From positions 936,501 to 1,000,500 of the forward strand of contig NZ_JAVLAT010000001.1 in the NCBI RefSeq assembly GCF_032190615.1: a stretch of DNA of 64,000 nucleotides. The letters are read 5' to 3'. This stretch comes from Brucella pseudogrignonensis (GTDB taxonomy: Bacteria > Pseudomonadota > Alphaproteobacteria > Rhizobiales > Rhizobiaceae). The notes below the pieces were generated by a model, which ran no database searches, had not been told where the DNA came from, and saw nothing but the letters and a program-made list of their open reading frames with translations. Position 1 is the first letter of the stretch; every line of letters begins with the position of its first letter. The translations under genes and the position numbers were made by a program. Below, piece by piece: positions 1 to 9,554 of this stretch.

Positions 1-273
1 TTCCTCACCGCAGCGCCAAAAGGCAGCAATGCTTTGATGCCTGCATCGCAAACCGTGACACAGTCGTTCCGCCTGCTTACACGCGCTGAACAGGAAGCTA
101 TCAAACCATTGCGCATTCGCGTGGTCACTGTGAAGCCGGGCGACACCATGGCAAGCCTTTCGGCGCGCATGCAGGGCACGACGCGCAAACTTGAACTCTT
201 CCGCCTTCTGAATGCTATGCCAGCCGGTGCGACGGTATCTGTCGGCGACCGCGTGAAGCTCATAAGCGAGTAA
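1..273 (+). CDS. C-terminal end of an M48-type metallopeptidase (partial)
   Basis: The reading frame is open from the first base, so this is the 3' end of a gene that starts upstream. The visible 90 residues hold a LysM/SPOR-like tail with VTVKPGDTMASLSARM and a closing VSVGDRVKLI. This pattern is familiar from the C-terminus of rhizobial periplasmic Ste24/HtpX-like M48 peptidases, where it is thought to touch the cell wall. The HEXXH catalytic part is not in view, so the peptidase assignment is an inference from the tail alone. It ends six bases before the MOSC gene and may be cotranscribed with it. Confidence 0.6.
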   Translation, partial: FLTAAPKGSNALMPASQTVTQSFRLLTRAEQEAIKPLRIRVVTVKPGDTMASLSARMQGTTRKLELFRLLNAMPAGATVSVGDRVKLISE

Positions 274-279
274 ATCCCA

Positions 280-969
280 ATGGAAGTCATCGTCCAATCA
301 TTGCTCGCTGGTAAGATCTCTCCTCTGGGCGAGCGGCAAGCGCCAAGCGGCATTAATAAAAAGCCGGTTTCTGGCCCTGTGCGCCTGCTGCGCGATGGAT
401 TGGAGTGCGACGAACAAGGCGACAAAAAAGTGCATGGTGGGCCTGAGAAGGCCGTCCATCACTACCCACGCGATCATTACGCGGACTGGCTCAACGATTT
501 GGGAGAAAACGAGCAGCTGAATGATGCAGGTGCCTTTGGCGAGAATATTTCTACCATCGGCCTGACTGAGCAAAATGTTGCAGTCGGTGATCGCTTTCGC
601 ATAGGCACGGCGATCATTGAAGTCTCTCAAGGCAGACAACCCTGCTGGAAGCTGAACGCTCGTTTCAATGTCGCAGATATGGCCGTCCGTGTTCAAAAGA
701 CGGGACGTACCGGCTGGTATTATCGTGTTTTGGAAGAAGGCGTCGTGGCCCAAGACGATGCAATGACACTGATCGAGCGTCTGTCGCCGGAATGGACGTT
801 ACACCGTCTCTGGAATCTGCTTTATGTCGATACGCTCAATTATGACGAACTGGCACAGATGGCCAAGATCGTTCACCTTGCCGACGGCTGGAAGCGCTAT
901 GCCATTCGCCGCCTTGAGAACCGTAAAGTCGAAGACTGGTCAGGCCGATTAAACGGAAGTCAGGGCTAA
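280..969 (+). CDS. MOSC domain protein (YiiM-like)
   Basis: The 229-residue protein has the layout of the YiiM branch of MOSC proteins: an N-terminal beta-barrel start (GKISPLGERQAPSGINKKPV), then GPEKAVHHYPRDHYADW, and the conserved cysteine in SQGRQPCWKLNARF, which in the MOSC superfamily is the sulfur/molybdenum cofactor-related residue. A C-terminal helical 3-alpha-type segment follows. YiiM proteins use a molybdenum cofactor to reduce N-hydroxylated compounds; that role here is by family only. It starts six bases after the upstream peptidase gene and converges on rpoH2 with only three bases between the stops. Confidence 0.85.
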   Translation: MEVIVQSLLAGKISPLGERQAPSGINKKPVSGPVRLLRDGLECDEQGDKKVHGGPEKAVHHYPRDHYADWLNDLGENEQLNDAGAFGENISTIGLTEQNVAVGDRFRIGTAIIEVSQGRQPCWKLNARFNVADMAVRVQKTGRTGWYYRVLEEGVVAQDDAMTLIERLSPEWTLHRLWNLLYVDTLNYDELAQMAKIVHLADGWKRYAIRRLENRKVEDWSGRLNGSQG

Positions 970-972
970 ATA

Positions 973-1935
973 TTAGACTTGGTAAACCGCCATTTCGTGC
1001 TGATCAAGCAGCGCGATCTTAAGTTTTTCCATCGCGCGGCTTTCAATCTGCCTGACACGTTCTTTTGAAATGCCAAGCTTTTCACCGAGCGCCTCTAACG
1101 TCACACCATCATCATCCAGACGACGCTCGCGAATGATATGCAACTCGCGTTCATTCAATGCGTGGAGTGCCGTGTGAAGCCAGCCAACACGACGTTCGCT
1201 ATCGATTGCGCCTTCCACGACCTCATCCTGCAAAGGATGATCATCGACAAGAAAATCCATGCGGCTTGACGTGCCTGATTCATCGTTGTTCAACGACGCT
1301 GAAAGCGAACTGTCAGCCCCCGAAAGCCTGCTATCCATAACTTCAACGTCATTCGCCGAAACTCCAAGCTGGGTGGAAATCTGGCGATAGATTTCTGCCT
1401 TCGTCAGTGTTTCATCTTCTTGCGCAAGCTTCGAGCGCAGGCGACGAAGATTGAAGAACAGCGACTTTTGTGCCGAACTGGTGCCACCGCGAACGATCGA
1501 CCAGTTACGCAGAATGTAATCCTGCATCGAAGCGCGGATCCACCATGAGGCATAAGTCGAGAAACGAACTTCACGCTCAGGATCAAAGCGTGCTGCCGCT
1601 TCAAGCAGACCGACATAACCTTCCTGAATGAGATCACTCATTGGCAGCTTAAACTTGCGGAAACGTCCCGCCATCGAAATGACCAACCGCATATGTGATG
1701 CAGTCATCCGATGCAGTGCGTTCTGATCTTTGTTTTCTTTCCACGCTATTGCCAGCGAACGCTCTTCGTCACGCTCAAGATAAGGCGCTGACATAGCGTT
1801 GCGGATCATGGATTGAGGGGAAGAAGATGGTGCAGGCACCATATTGCGCGATGCCTTCGGCAACCGCAACGAGGGAACTGATGCTGAAACTTGGGTCGGA
1901 ACTGGGGAGGAACTGCTAATCGACAACATGCTCAT
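973..1935 (-). CDS. rpoH2: RNA polymerase sigma factor RpoH2 (sigma-32 family)
   Basis: A 320-residue sigma-70-family protein. Region 2 is clear (SDLIQEGYVGLLEAAARFDP, then FSTYASWWIRASMQDYILRN), followed by the RpoH-box-like SLFFNLRRLRSKL and a region 4 helix-turn-helix (LEALGEKLGISKERVRQIES). The missing region 1 and the RpoH box point to sigma-32. A low-complexity Ser/Pro N-terminus of about 40 residues is typical of the second RpoH paralogue of Rhizobiales, which serves stress responses alongside RpoH1. Calling it RpoH2 rather than RpoH1 is my judgement from sequence feel. No downstream partner: it converges on the MOSC gene. Confidence 0.85.
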   Translation of the reverse strand: MSMLSISSSSPVPTQVSASVPSLRLPKASRNMVPAPSSSPQSMIRNAMSAPYLERDEERSLAIAWKENKDQNALHRMTASHMRLVISMAGRFRKFKLPMSDLIQEGYVGLLEAAARFDPEREVRFSTYASWWIRASMQDYILRNWSIVRGGTSSAQKSLFFNLRRLRSKLAQEDETLTKAEIYRQISTQLGVSANDVEVMDSRLSGADSSLSASLNNDESGTSSRMDFLVDDHPLQDEVVEGAIDSERRVGWLHTALHALNERELHIIRERRLDDDGVTLEALGEKLGISKERVRQIESRAMEKLKIALLDQHEMAVYQV

Positions 1936-2230
1936 CTGGTTCTCCTGTTCTTAGTGCAAAGCCTTCAAAAGAACTTTGAAGGACAAGACAAAAGATAAAT
2001 CAGCTCTGCGAAGAACAATTGAATGAACAACTCGTATTCGTTCAAAAACCCTGTGACAGACCTGCTTTGAGGCCAGATTAATACGCCGCAAAACAAACCC
2101 GTTTACGAACTGGTTTGATTACAACGCAAAGGAAGCTCTGCGGTTCCATAAGGAACGCAACAAATCTTCAGATATCAAAGAAAATAGAGTTCAGGATCAC
2201 TTGGGCAATGCCCAAATCTGTTATTCAGAA
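1936..2230. promoter_or_regulatory. rpoH2 upstream region
   Basis: About 300 bases between the rpoH2 start and the carD terminator. It should hold the rpoH2 promoter on the minus strand. I see no convincing -35/-10 pair, operator palindrome or small ORF. Short open frames on the plus strand here lack ribosome binding sites and are judged spurious. Confidence 0.4.
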
Positions 2231-2233
2231 AAT

Positions 2234-2260
2234 AAAAAGCCCGGCAGAACCGGGCTTTTT
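2234..2260. terminator. Bidirectional rho-independent terminator after carD
   Basis: A six-base-pair GCCCGG/CCGGGC stem with a five-base loop is flanked by A5 on one side and T5 on the other, so it can act in both directions. It lies about 20 bases past the carD stop on the minus strand. Confidence 0.85.
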
Positions 2261-2280
2261 AAGGAAATTACAACAATTTA

Positions 2281-2865
2281 TTATGCTGCTTCGACTTCAT
2301 CACCTTCAGCATCGCCTTCGGCCTCAATATCAGCCTTGGTGCGCTTCGGGCTCTTAGCAAGATTTGCTTCAATGAGACGAACAGATTCTGTATCCGAAAG
2401 CTTGTTCACTGCAGCAATTTCGCGGGCCATACGATCAAGCGCTGCTTCATAAAGCTGACGCTCAGAATAGGACTGCTCTGGCTGATTTTCTGCGCGATGC
2501 AGATCACGTACAACTTCAGAAATCATGATGAGGTCGCCGGAATTGATCTTTGCATCATATTCCTGAGCACGGCGCGACCACATGGTGCGCTTGACGCGTG
2601 CACGGCCCTGTACGACCTTCAATGCGCGTTCAACATAATCGGTTTCCGACAGCTTGCGCATACCGATGCTGACAGCCTTAGCGACCGGCACCTTGAGGCG
2701 CATCTTGTCTTTTTCAAAGTCGATAACAAAAAGCTCAAGCTTGTGGCCGGCAACTTCCTGCTCTTCGATGGCAACGATCTGACCGACGCCGTGAGCTGGA
2801 TAAACAATGGATTCACCGGTCTTGAAACCCTGACGAGCCGGCGCCTTCTTCTGCTGGGATGTCAT
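2281..2865 (-). CDS. carD: CarD/CdnL family RNA polymerase-binding regulator
   Basis: CarD-type proteins bind the RNA polymerase beta subunit and stabilise the open promoter complex, mainly at rRNA and growth genes. The N-terminal Tudor-like RNA polymerase interaction domain is clear (GESIVYPAHGVGQIVAIEEQ), followed by the helical DNA-binding part with MWSRRAQEYDAKINSGDL and VVRDLHR. An acidic Glu/Asp/Ala tail closes the protein. I start at the ATG at 2865 (MTSQQKK...), preceded by GGGAG; the longer frame to 2913 would run through a palindrome and lacks a ribosome site. Length from this start is 194 residues. CdnL proteins are essential or nearly so in related bacteria. Confidence 0.9.
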   Translation of the reverse strand: MTSQQKKAPARQGFKTGESIVYPAHGVGQIVAIEEQEVAGHKLELFVIDFEKDKMRLKVPVAKAVSIGMRKLSETDYVERALKVVQGRARVKRTMWSRRAQEYDAKINSGDLIMISEVVRDLHRAENQPEQSYSERQLYEAALDRMAREIAAVNKLSDTESVRLIEANLAKSPKRTKADIEAEGDAEGDEVEAA

Positions 2866-2883
2866 ACGCTCTAATACTCCCTG

Positions 2884-2898
2884 TTGTGCCCGGCACAA
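2884..2898. promoter_or_regulatory. Perfect 15-base palindrome in the carD leader
   Basis: TTGTGCC and GGCACAA flank a single central base, ending about 18 bases before the carD ATG and just upstream of its GGGAG ribosome site. It could be an operator or, in RNA, a small hairpin next to the ribosome site. Function is unknown. Confidence 0.5.
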
Positions 2899-3264
2899 CT
2901 CGCCGGTTAACACATGATTTCGACCGCACGTCTTGGGAGACGTACGGAAGTCGTTGCGGTTTTGAGCTGGAAACGCATCTCAGGCACAAATTTATCTACC
3001 GGGAGAGTTTGGTGAGGAACGGTTGCTGCATTCGCAATAATCCATCCCGGTGCCATACAGCCCAGTAAAAAAGATTAGCCCTTTCAGAGATTAACGCATT
3101 TGCGCCACGTGTTGACGTCCAGTCACCGAAATTATTTACGCAAGGTAACACAATTTCGCGCAAGAATCAACAAATTGCCAAATATGTCGCATTCCACGAT
3201 TCAGAACGCATTTTTGAGGCAACTATATTTATCAAAATTAACCGAAAAAAGCTCGGACGAGCAA
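2899..3264. other. Non-coding interval between fdxA and carD
   Basis: About 365 bases downstream of fdxA and upstream of carD on the minus strand, so it should carry the carD promoter. It contains one more hairpin at 2924-2947 (CCG-C-ACGTCT, loop TGGG, AGACGT-A-CGG). No believable gene is seen on either strand. Confidence 0.5.
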
Positions 3265-3603
3265 TCAATCGCCGGGGCCAGCTTCGGCCGAGAAGAACTG
3301 CTCAAACTTACCCGACACGCCGTCCATTTCTTTCGCTTCGGGAAGCTCATCTTTTTTGGCGGTCAGGTTTGGCCACTTCGCTGCATATTCAGCGTTCAGC
3401 TCAAGCCACTTGTCGAGGCCCGGCTCAGTATCAGGGCTAATGGCTTCAGCGGGGCATTCAGGCTCACAGACACCACAATCAATGCACTCGTCCGGATTGA
3501 TGACGAGCATGTTCTCGCCCTCATAGAAACAGTCGACAGGACAAACCTCGACGCAGTCCGTATATTTGCAACGAATGCAATTATCGGTCACGACATAAGT
3601 CAT
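3265..3603 (-). CDS. fdxA: 7Fe ferredoxin FdxA
   Basis: A 112-residue ferredoxin carrying one [3Fe-4S] and one [4Fe-4S] cluster. The ligands have the Azotobacter FdI-type spacing: Cys9, Cys17 and Cys21 in the first half, then Cys40, Cys43, Cys46 and Cys50 in [13 protein letters not shown]. The extra Cys12 and Cys25 are also usual in this family. The C-terminal tail (about 50 residues) is the typical extension of alphaproteobacterial FdxA. It is a soluble electron carrier; the partner is not visible here. The order helicase, S4 protein, fdxA, carD is common in Rhizobiales. Confidence 0.95.
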   Translation of the reverse strand: MTYVVTDNCIRCKYTDCVEVCPVDCFYEGENMLVINPDECIDCGVCEPECPAEAISPDTEPGLDKWLELNAEYAAKWPNLTAKKDELPEAKEMDGVSGKFEQFFSAEAGPGD

Positions 3604-3961
3604 TGTCCAACTCCTGTTGCCACTCTCCCATTTGAAGAGACGGCTTATCTCTAGTGAACTGACAGTTAAACACGCAGATCGAACATCTGAATGTTTTCGC
3701 TCCGGTCACGTCATATGTGTCACGCATATGGTGCTACGGCGTGTGGCTTGCTTGCCAGCTCATGCCTATGCAATCGCCAACGGTGAGGTAACGATTTTAT
3801 CTCGCCATGACAAGGGTCCAAACGACGCAATATCACTATGTCACGAACATCTGAAATGACATTTCTTTTGCGTGTTAAAATTCAGAAAATGCTTTTATTT
3901 TAGACGCTTAACACGAAATTTCATTCGTTAAGGCACATCAAACTGCGTCATTGCGTCCGCA
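3604..3961. other. Non-coding interval upstream of fdxA
   Basis: Between the S4 gene stop and the fdxA start, both on the minus strand. It presumably carries the fdxA promoter. Visible structure is limited to two CATATG hexamers seven bases apart near 3714-3730 and a loose inverted repeat CGTGTTAA/TTAACACG near 3870-3920. No convincing gene is seen. Confidence 0.4.
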
Positions 3962-4348
3962 TCAGTGACCGCGCAAACGATCCGTTTCACGCCGTTCTTT
4001 CTTCGTTGGTCGCCCTGCACCACTTTCACGCTGTGGCTGAACAGCCTCGATAGCTTTCGATTGTTGCGTTGGTTTGGGCGTCATATCTTCATAAAGAAGC
4101 TGCGCTTCGGGTGCTGGGCCGCGGCGTTCTCCGGGAGCCAAAACCTTGTAGACCAGAATATGTCGTTCAAGCGTGATGGTGAGAACATCGCCAATCTTCA
4201 CCTGATAGGCGGCCTGATCGATCTTTGCACTGTTGACCCGGACCTTGCCGCCAGCGGCGAGTTTCACCGCCAGCGATCTTGATTTAACCACGCGAGCAAA
4301 GAACAGCCACTTATCAATGCGCTGTCGTGCAATCGCTTCGGTCACCAT
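3962..4348 (-). CDS. S4 domain RNA-binding protein (Hsp15-like)
   Basis: A 128-residue protein with one S4 RNA-binding fold from about residue 9 (RIDKWLFFARVVKSRSLAVK) to 60, then a basic, probably disordered tail ending KKERRETDRLRGH. This is the architecture of the ribosome-associated Hsp15 family, which in E. coli binds stalled 50S subunits with attached nascent chains. It starts one base after the helicase stop (TAA then ATG), so the two are very likely translated together, which fits a shared role in RNA or ribosome care. Confidence 0.88.
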   Translation of the reverse strand: MVTEAIARQRIDKWLFFARVVKSRSLAVKLAAGGKVRVNSAKIDQAAYQVKIGDVLTITLERHILVYKVLAPGERRGPAPEAQLLYEDMTPKPTQQSKAIEAVQPQRESGAGRPTKKERRETDRLRGH

Positions 4349-4349
4349 T

Positions 4350-7300
4350 TTACTTCTTCATCTGCTCCTTGAGAGCAAGAAGCTTGGCAAATGGCGAATC
4401 GGGGTCGATACGAACCGGACGTTCCTGCTCAACGCGCTTGTTTGCCTGTGGGTTCACATTGTCACGCTTTGACTGGCGATGATCACGATTGCCATCGCGA
4501 GGCTTGCCTTTAAAGCCTTCACGTTTGTTCTGGCCACGATCCTGACCTTCGCCATCATTCCGACGGTTCTTGTCAAAACGCTTCGCGCCACCGCGATTAT
4601 CGCGTGCGCCCTGCGCATCACCACCTTCAGAACCAGCATCTGATTTGCGCGCATCACCCTGCTGTGGGCGATGGTTGCGCTGACGATTCTGGTTCTGGTC
4701 ATGATTGCGATTGCGGCCTTCAAAGCGGCCCTGCCGCCAGAGAAGAATTGGCTTTGGCTCTTCAGCTGGAGCTTCAACTGCTTCTGATGCTGCCTTTGCT
4801 TGTGCAACAGCCTTAACAGGCGCTGGAACAGGTTCCGCAGCAGGAACAGCGGGCTTTGCTTCGCTAGCCGGCGCAGAAGCTGGAACGGCTGCTTTGAAGA
4901 CAGTTTCTTCTTCAACAACCTCAGCTTGAGCCGCAGTTGCAGCAGCAGCCGCAAATGCATCAAGCTCGGCAAGCTTAGCGGTGACAGCAGCCGCGTCCAT
5001 CGCTTCCTGACGATAACCGAGACTTTTCAGAATTTCTTCCATGTCCTCAGCAGTTGCACCCAGAATAGACATCATCGCTGGCGTCACAATAAAGCGACCG
5101 CCATCGAATGCGCCCTCTGCACGCGTACCCGCGCCTGGACGCCAGGCAAGTGCCGGACGGATAAGATCAGCCAAACGTTCCAGAATGTCGATGCGAACAG
5201 CACGACGGCCCAGCACGCGATAGCCTGCAAGACGGTAGAACTGCTGATCAAAAGCCGGATCAACGACAACCGATGTACGGCCAGCGGCCAGGACATTGAC
5301 GACATCGCCATAACCGGCGCGTTCTTTGCCTTCGTTCTTCAACGCCCAAAGCAGTGTGATCAGGCCAGCAGGAGCAGGCTTAAGCAGCATTGGCATGAAA
5401 ACATGGTAAGCACCGAAGCGCACGCCAAGACGACGAAGCGCTGCGCGCGAGTCCTGATCAAGACCACGTACTTCTTCGCTCACATCGCGGCGCTGAAGAA
5501 CACCAAGACCTTCCACGATCTGGAAAGCCAGACCGCGTGTCATGCCGGTCAGCGCATCAGCGGCACTGAGATCCGTCAAAGGCTTCAAAACGGTCTCAAT
5601 GTGATGAGCGACAAAACGTTCTATGCGTGCAGCCACCTTATCGCGCGCTGGGCCAGTCAGCTGCTCATCAGCCAAAATGACCGCGCGCGGCTTCAACACA
5701 TCATCACCCGCAACAAGCGTGGCGACAGTCGCACCAACCCAGCGCAGAACACCGTCTGAACCGAGCGCAAAATCACCGTTGGGAGCAGCAGCAAAACGCT
5801 CCGCACGACGGTCAAATTCGGCGGCCAGCGCCTTTTGTGCAGCCGTCTTTACTGCCTTCGCATCCGGTCCATCGGACTGAACGTCAGCGGTAAAACGGAA
5901 TCCTTCCAGTTGCCCGACATTATGGCCTTCGACGTTTACGTCTCCGGTCGAGCTGATTTCTGCTTCTAGCATAGCATTCTCTCTCAGGCGCCTCATAAGC
6001 ACGCTTGTCCTGCGGTCTACAAAGCGTTTCGTCAACCTTTCATGCAGCGCGTCGGACAATCTGTCCTCAATTTCGCGCGTCTTTTCCTGCCAGTGTGTCG
6101 GATCGGCAAGCCAACCGGGCCTGTGCGACACAAAAGTCCAGGTACGGATTTGCGCGACGCGATGAGACAGAGTGTCGATTTCCCCCTCTGTACTATCGGC
6201 GCGGCGCACCTGTTCGCTCATATAATCTTCATCAACGCTCCCTCGGCGGACCAGATCCTGATAAATGGTTGCTATGATATCGGCATGTTGAGCCGGCGCG
6301 ATCTTACGATAATCGGGGAGCGCACAGGTATCCCACAAAAGTTCAATTCGCGTAGGCGTTGTTGCAAGCCGCACAATGTCTTCGTCTTTCGACAAATTTT
6401 CAAGAGCCTGCTGATCAACAGCAGGCAAAGCCTTGGTCAAACCGACAACCGGCGTTGGTGTGTCCAAAGAATAGAGCAAGGCAGTCAGCGAAGAAAAATC
6501 GAAACGACCCGTCCGCCATTGCAGAACTTTAACTGGGTCAAAGTCATGCGCCTCAATCCGCTCGACCATTTCGTCATCCAGCGGACGAACCTGACCTGTT
6601 ACGCCAAACGTACCATCACGCAAATGGCGCCCGGCACGGCCCGCGATCTGTCCCAGCTCAGACGGCGTTAAATCACGAAACTGATAGCCATCAAACTTGC
6701 GATTCTGCGCAAAGGCGACATGATCAACATCCAGATTTAGGCCCATGCCAATGGCATCGGTCGCCACGAGGAAGTCAACATCACCCGACTGATAAAGCTC
6801 GACCTGTGCATTTCGGGTGCGTGGGCTCAGAGCCCCCATAACCACCGCAGCACCACCGCGCTGACGGCGGATTAATTCAGCAATCGCATAAACTTCATCC
6901 GCAGAAAAAGCGACAACCGCCGAACGGTTCGGCAAGCGGATAATCTTCTTCGAACCTGCATAGGTGAGATGTGACAGGCGCGGACGCGTCACCACCGTAA
7001 TGCCACGCAACAGCTTTTCCAAAATGCCGCGCATCGTGCCAGCGCCGAGCAACAACGTTTCCTGCCGCCCGCGCAGATGCAGAATGCGATCCGTAAAAAT
7101 ATGCCCGCGTTCAAGATCGCCTGCTAGCTGCACTTCATCGATAGCCACAAAGGGCATATCCGTGCGGCGCGGCATGGCCTCAACCGTGCAAACAGAATAG
7201 CGCGAATTGGGCGGAGCGATTTTTTCTTCGCCGGTAATCAGCGAAACATTAGCCGCGCCCACTCTCTCGACGACACGATTGTAGACTTCGCGCGCGAGTA

Positions 7301-7451
7301 ACCGCAGCGGAAGACCAATCATGCCACTGCCATGTGACAACATACGCTCAATCGCGAGATGCGTCTTACCGGTATTCGTCGGCCCAAGCACCGCAGTCAC
7401 ACCGCGGCCGCTCAAGGTCAGCGGCAGATCATGGGCAGGGAGTTGGTTCAT
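4350..7451 (-). CDS. Suv3-like DExH RNA helicase with a long disordered basic tail
   Basis: A superfamily 2 helicase related to mitochondrial Suv3. Walker A is GPTNTGKTHLAIERML, the DEVQL box stands in for DExH, and the C-terminal helicase half has TDAIGMGLNLDVDHVAF and QIAGRAGRHLRDGTFG. A helical middle part follows, then an Ala/Pro/Glu linker near residue 850 and a final stretch of roughly 150 residues rich in Arg, Asn, Gln, Gly and Asp that is surely disordered and RNA-binding in character. I prefer the ATG at 7451 (MNQLPAHDLP); an in-frame ATG at 7505 would add 18 residues. Family role: RNA unwinding, often with exoribonucleases. It is coupled to the S4 gene. Confidence 0.88.
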   Translation of the reverse strand: MNQLPAHDLPLTLSGRGVTAVLGPTNTGKTHLAIERMLSHGSGMIGLPLRLLAREVYNRVVERVGAANVSLITGEEKIAPPNSRYSVCTVEAMPRRTDMPFVAIDEVQLAGDLERGHIFTDRILHLRGRQETLLLGAGTMRGILEKLLRGITVVTRPRLSHLTYAGSKKIIRLPNRSAVVAFSADEVYAIAELIRRQRGGAAVVMGALSPRTRNAQVELYQSGDVDFLVATDAIGMGLNLDVDHVAFAQNRKFDGYQFRDLTPSELGQIAGRAGRHLRDGTFGVTGQVRPLDDEMVERIEAHDFDPVKVLQWRTGRFDFSSLTALLYSLDTPTPVVGLTKALPAVDQQALENLSKDEDIVRLATTPTRIELLWDTCALPDYRKIAPAQHADIIATIYQDLVRRGSVDEDYMSEQVRRADSTEGEIDTLSHRVAQIRTWTFVSHRPGWLADPTHWQEKTREIEDRLSDALHERLTKRFVDRRTSVLMRRLRENAMLEAEISSTGDVNVEGHNVGQLEGFRFTADVQSDGPDAKAVKTAAQKALAAEFDRRAERFAAAPNGDFALGSDGVLRWVGATVATLVAGDDVLKPRAVILADEQLTGPARDKVAARIERFVAHHIETVLKPLTDLSAADALTGMTRGLAFQIVEGLGVLQRRDVSEEVRGLDQDSRAALRRLGVRFGAYHVFMPMLLKPAPAGLITLLWALKNEGKERAGYGDVVNVLAAGRTSVVVDPAFDQQFYRLAGYRVLGRRAVRIDILERLADLIRPALAWRPGAGTRAEGAFDGGRFIVTPAMMSILGATAEDMEEILKSLGYRQEAMDAAAVTAKLAELDAFAAAAATAAQAEVVEEETVFKAAVPASAPASEAKPAVPAAEPVPAPVKAVAQAKAASEAVEAPAEEPKPILLWRQGRFEGRNRNHDQNQNRQRNHRPQQGDARKSDAGSEGGDAQGARDNRGGAKRFDKNRRNDGEGQDRGQNKREGFKGKPRDGNRDHRQSKRDNVNPQANKRVEQERPVRIDPDSPFAKLLALKEQMKK

Positions 7452-7735
7452 GCCAATTGTAGAATTCCCGGAACAAATGCCATACGTAAAGCTATGCGAT
7501 AGCACTATATGACTTGAGCCGAAAGCGCTCCTGTTAAGTTTAGACCTATGTTCTTAAAGGAATTCCGGCGCGGTCAAAGCCGCGACTGTTCTAGCCGGAA
7601 CTCTTGCTGCATGCACCCTCAAAAAAACAAAACGGCTTATCCATGGCACTGCGCCTCAATACACATGATTCACTCTGGGTTTTCGATGCCCAGACATCTT
7701 AACAAATACGCCGTTTAACAAATAGAACGACTCTG

Positions 7736-7760
7736 GAACGAATCGGCGACGAATCGCTGA
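7736..7760. repeat. 25-base direct repeat, copy A
   Basis: Identical over 25 bases to copy B, 281 bases away; the core is two tandem ACGAATCGSYG-like units. Similarity continues for about 35 bases beyond, with a TTTTGTTC...CAACATATAG-like tail in both copies. Copy A lies in a run of four GANTC sites (starting at 7729, 7740, 7751 and 7759). Confidence 0.75.
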
Positions 7761-8016
7761 CTCCGCACTCTTCGCCTTTTGTTCACGGCAACATATAGAC
7801 GTTGGCGCCTATCCTGCCACTATATGCTGAATCGCAATCGTTAATGCATCGGACTTTTTAAGAATAGAACTGCGCGATTGTTAACCTTTGCATTCATCGA
7901 CAAAATTCGCAGAGCGCAATTAAATCACTCGTTTCTAAATTATCATTTTTTTCCGGGCCTTAGTTTAATTCAGGCCGATTAAAAACGTCTTTTCATTAAC
8001 CTTCAGTTCAAAGCCA

Positions 8017-8041
8017 GAACGAATCGGCGACGAATCGCTGA
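8017..8041. repeat. 25-base direct repeat, copy B
   Basis: Second copy of the element. It keeps the two central GAATC sites (8021 and 8032) but lacks the flanking GACTC sites of copy A. Its downstream tail is recognisably related to that of copy A. Confidence 0.75.
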
Positions 8042-8100
8042 TTGATCGATTTTCTGCCTTTGTTCTCACAATATGTAGTGGCTCTGTGATTGAAAGCGCC

Positions 8101-8128
8101 ATAGGGCAGCGCATATTTGCTGCCCTAT
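8101..8128. terminator. Hairpin downstream of the acetyl-CoA acetyltransferase gene
   Basis: A perfect ten-base-pair stem (ATAGGGCAGC/GCTGCCCTAT) with an eight-base loop, 40 bases beyond the stop on the minus strand. The T-run after the stem is poor, so termination may be partial. Confidence 0.6.
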
Positions 8129-8167
8129 TGTCGTTTCAAGCCATATTGGCGTTAACCTTTAAGCTGT

Positions 8168-9382
<1,215 letters not shown>

Positions 9383-9554
9383 TCACCGACAGAGAAAGAC
9401 CAAAACGCATCGCTTTGCAAGTTTCGTAGAATAAGGCGATGCGAAGTATTTTTGCTCAAATCAATAATCTGTTTCGTCATGGAACGCGCAGTTAAGACCA
9501 CACGCCTCGCGCAACACGCGTTAAGTTAGGATCACGGAAACCAAGGAGATCACT

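Larger units (their letters stand above)
7452..8100. other. Long non-coding interval with a duplicated element
   Basis: About 650 bases between the acetyltransferase terminator and the helicase start, both on the minus strand. It holds a nested hairpin at 7563-7600 (TTCCGGC/GCCGGAA enclosing GCGG/CCGC), a hairpin CTGGG/CCCAG around 7656-7674, and two copies of a 25-base exact repeat described separately. On the minus strand a T-rich run follows GCCGTTTT near 7630, which could end a small RNA. No protein-coding frame is credible. A non-coding RNA gene is possible but unproven. Confidence 0.5.

Noticed and set aside
7600..8150. Possible replication origin, because of GANTC sites, several TTAACC motifs and a TTATCCATG box
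   Set aside because: Only one poor DnaA-box-like sequence is present and the usual origin neighbours (hemE, dnaA, parAB or repABC) are absent.
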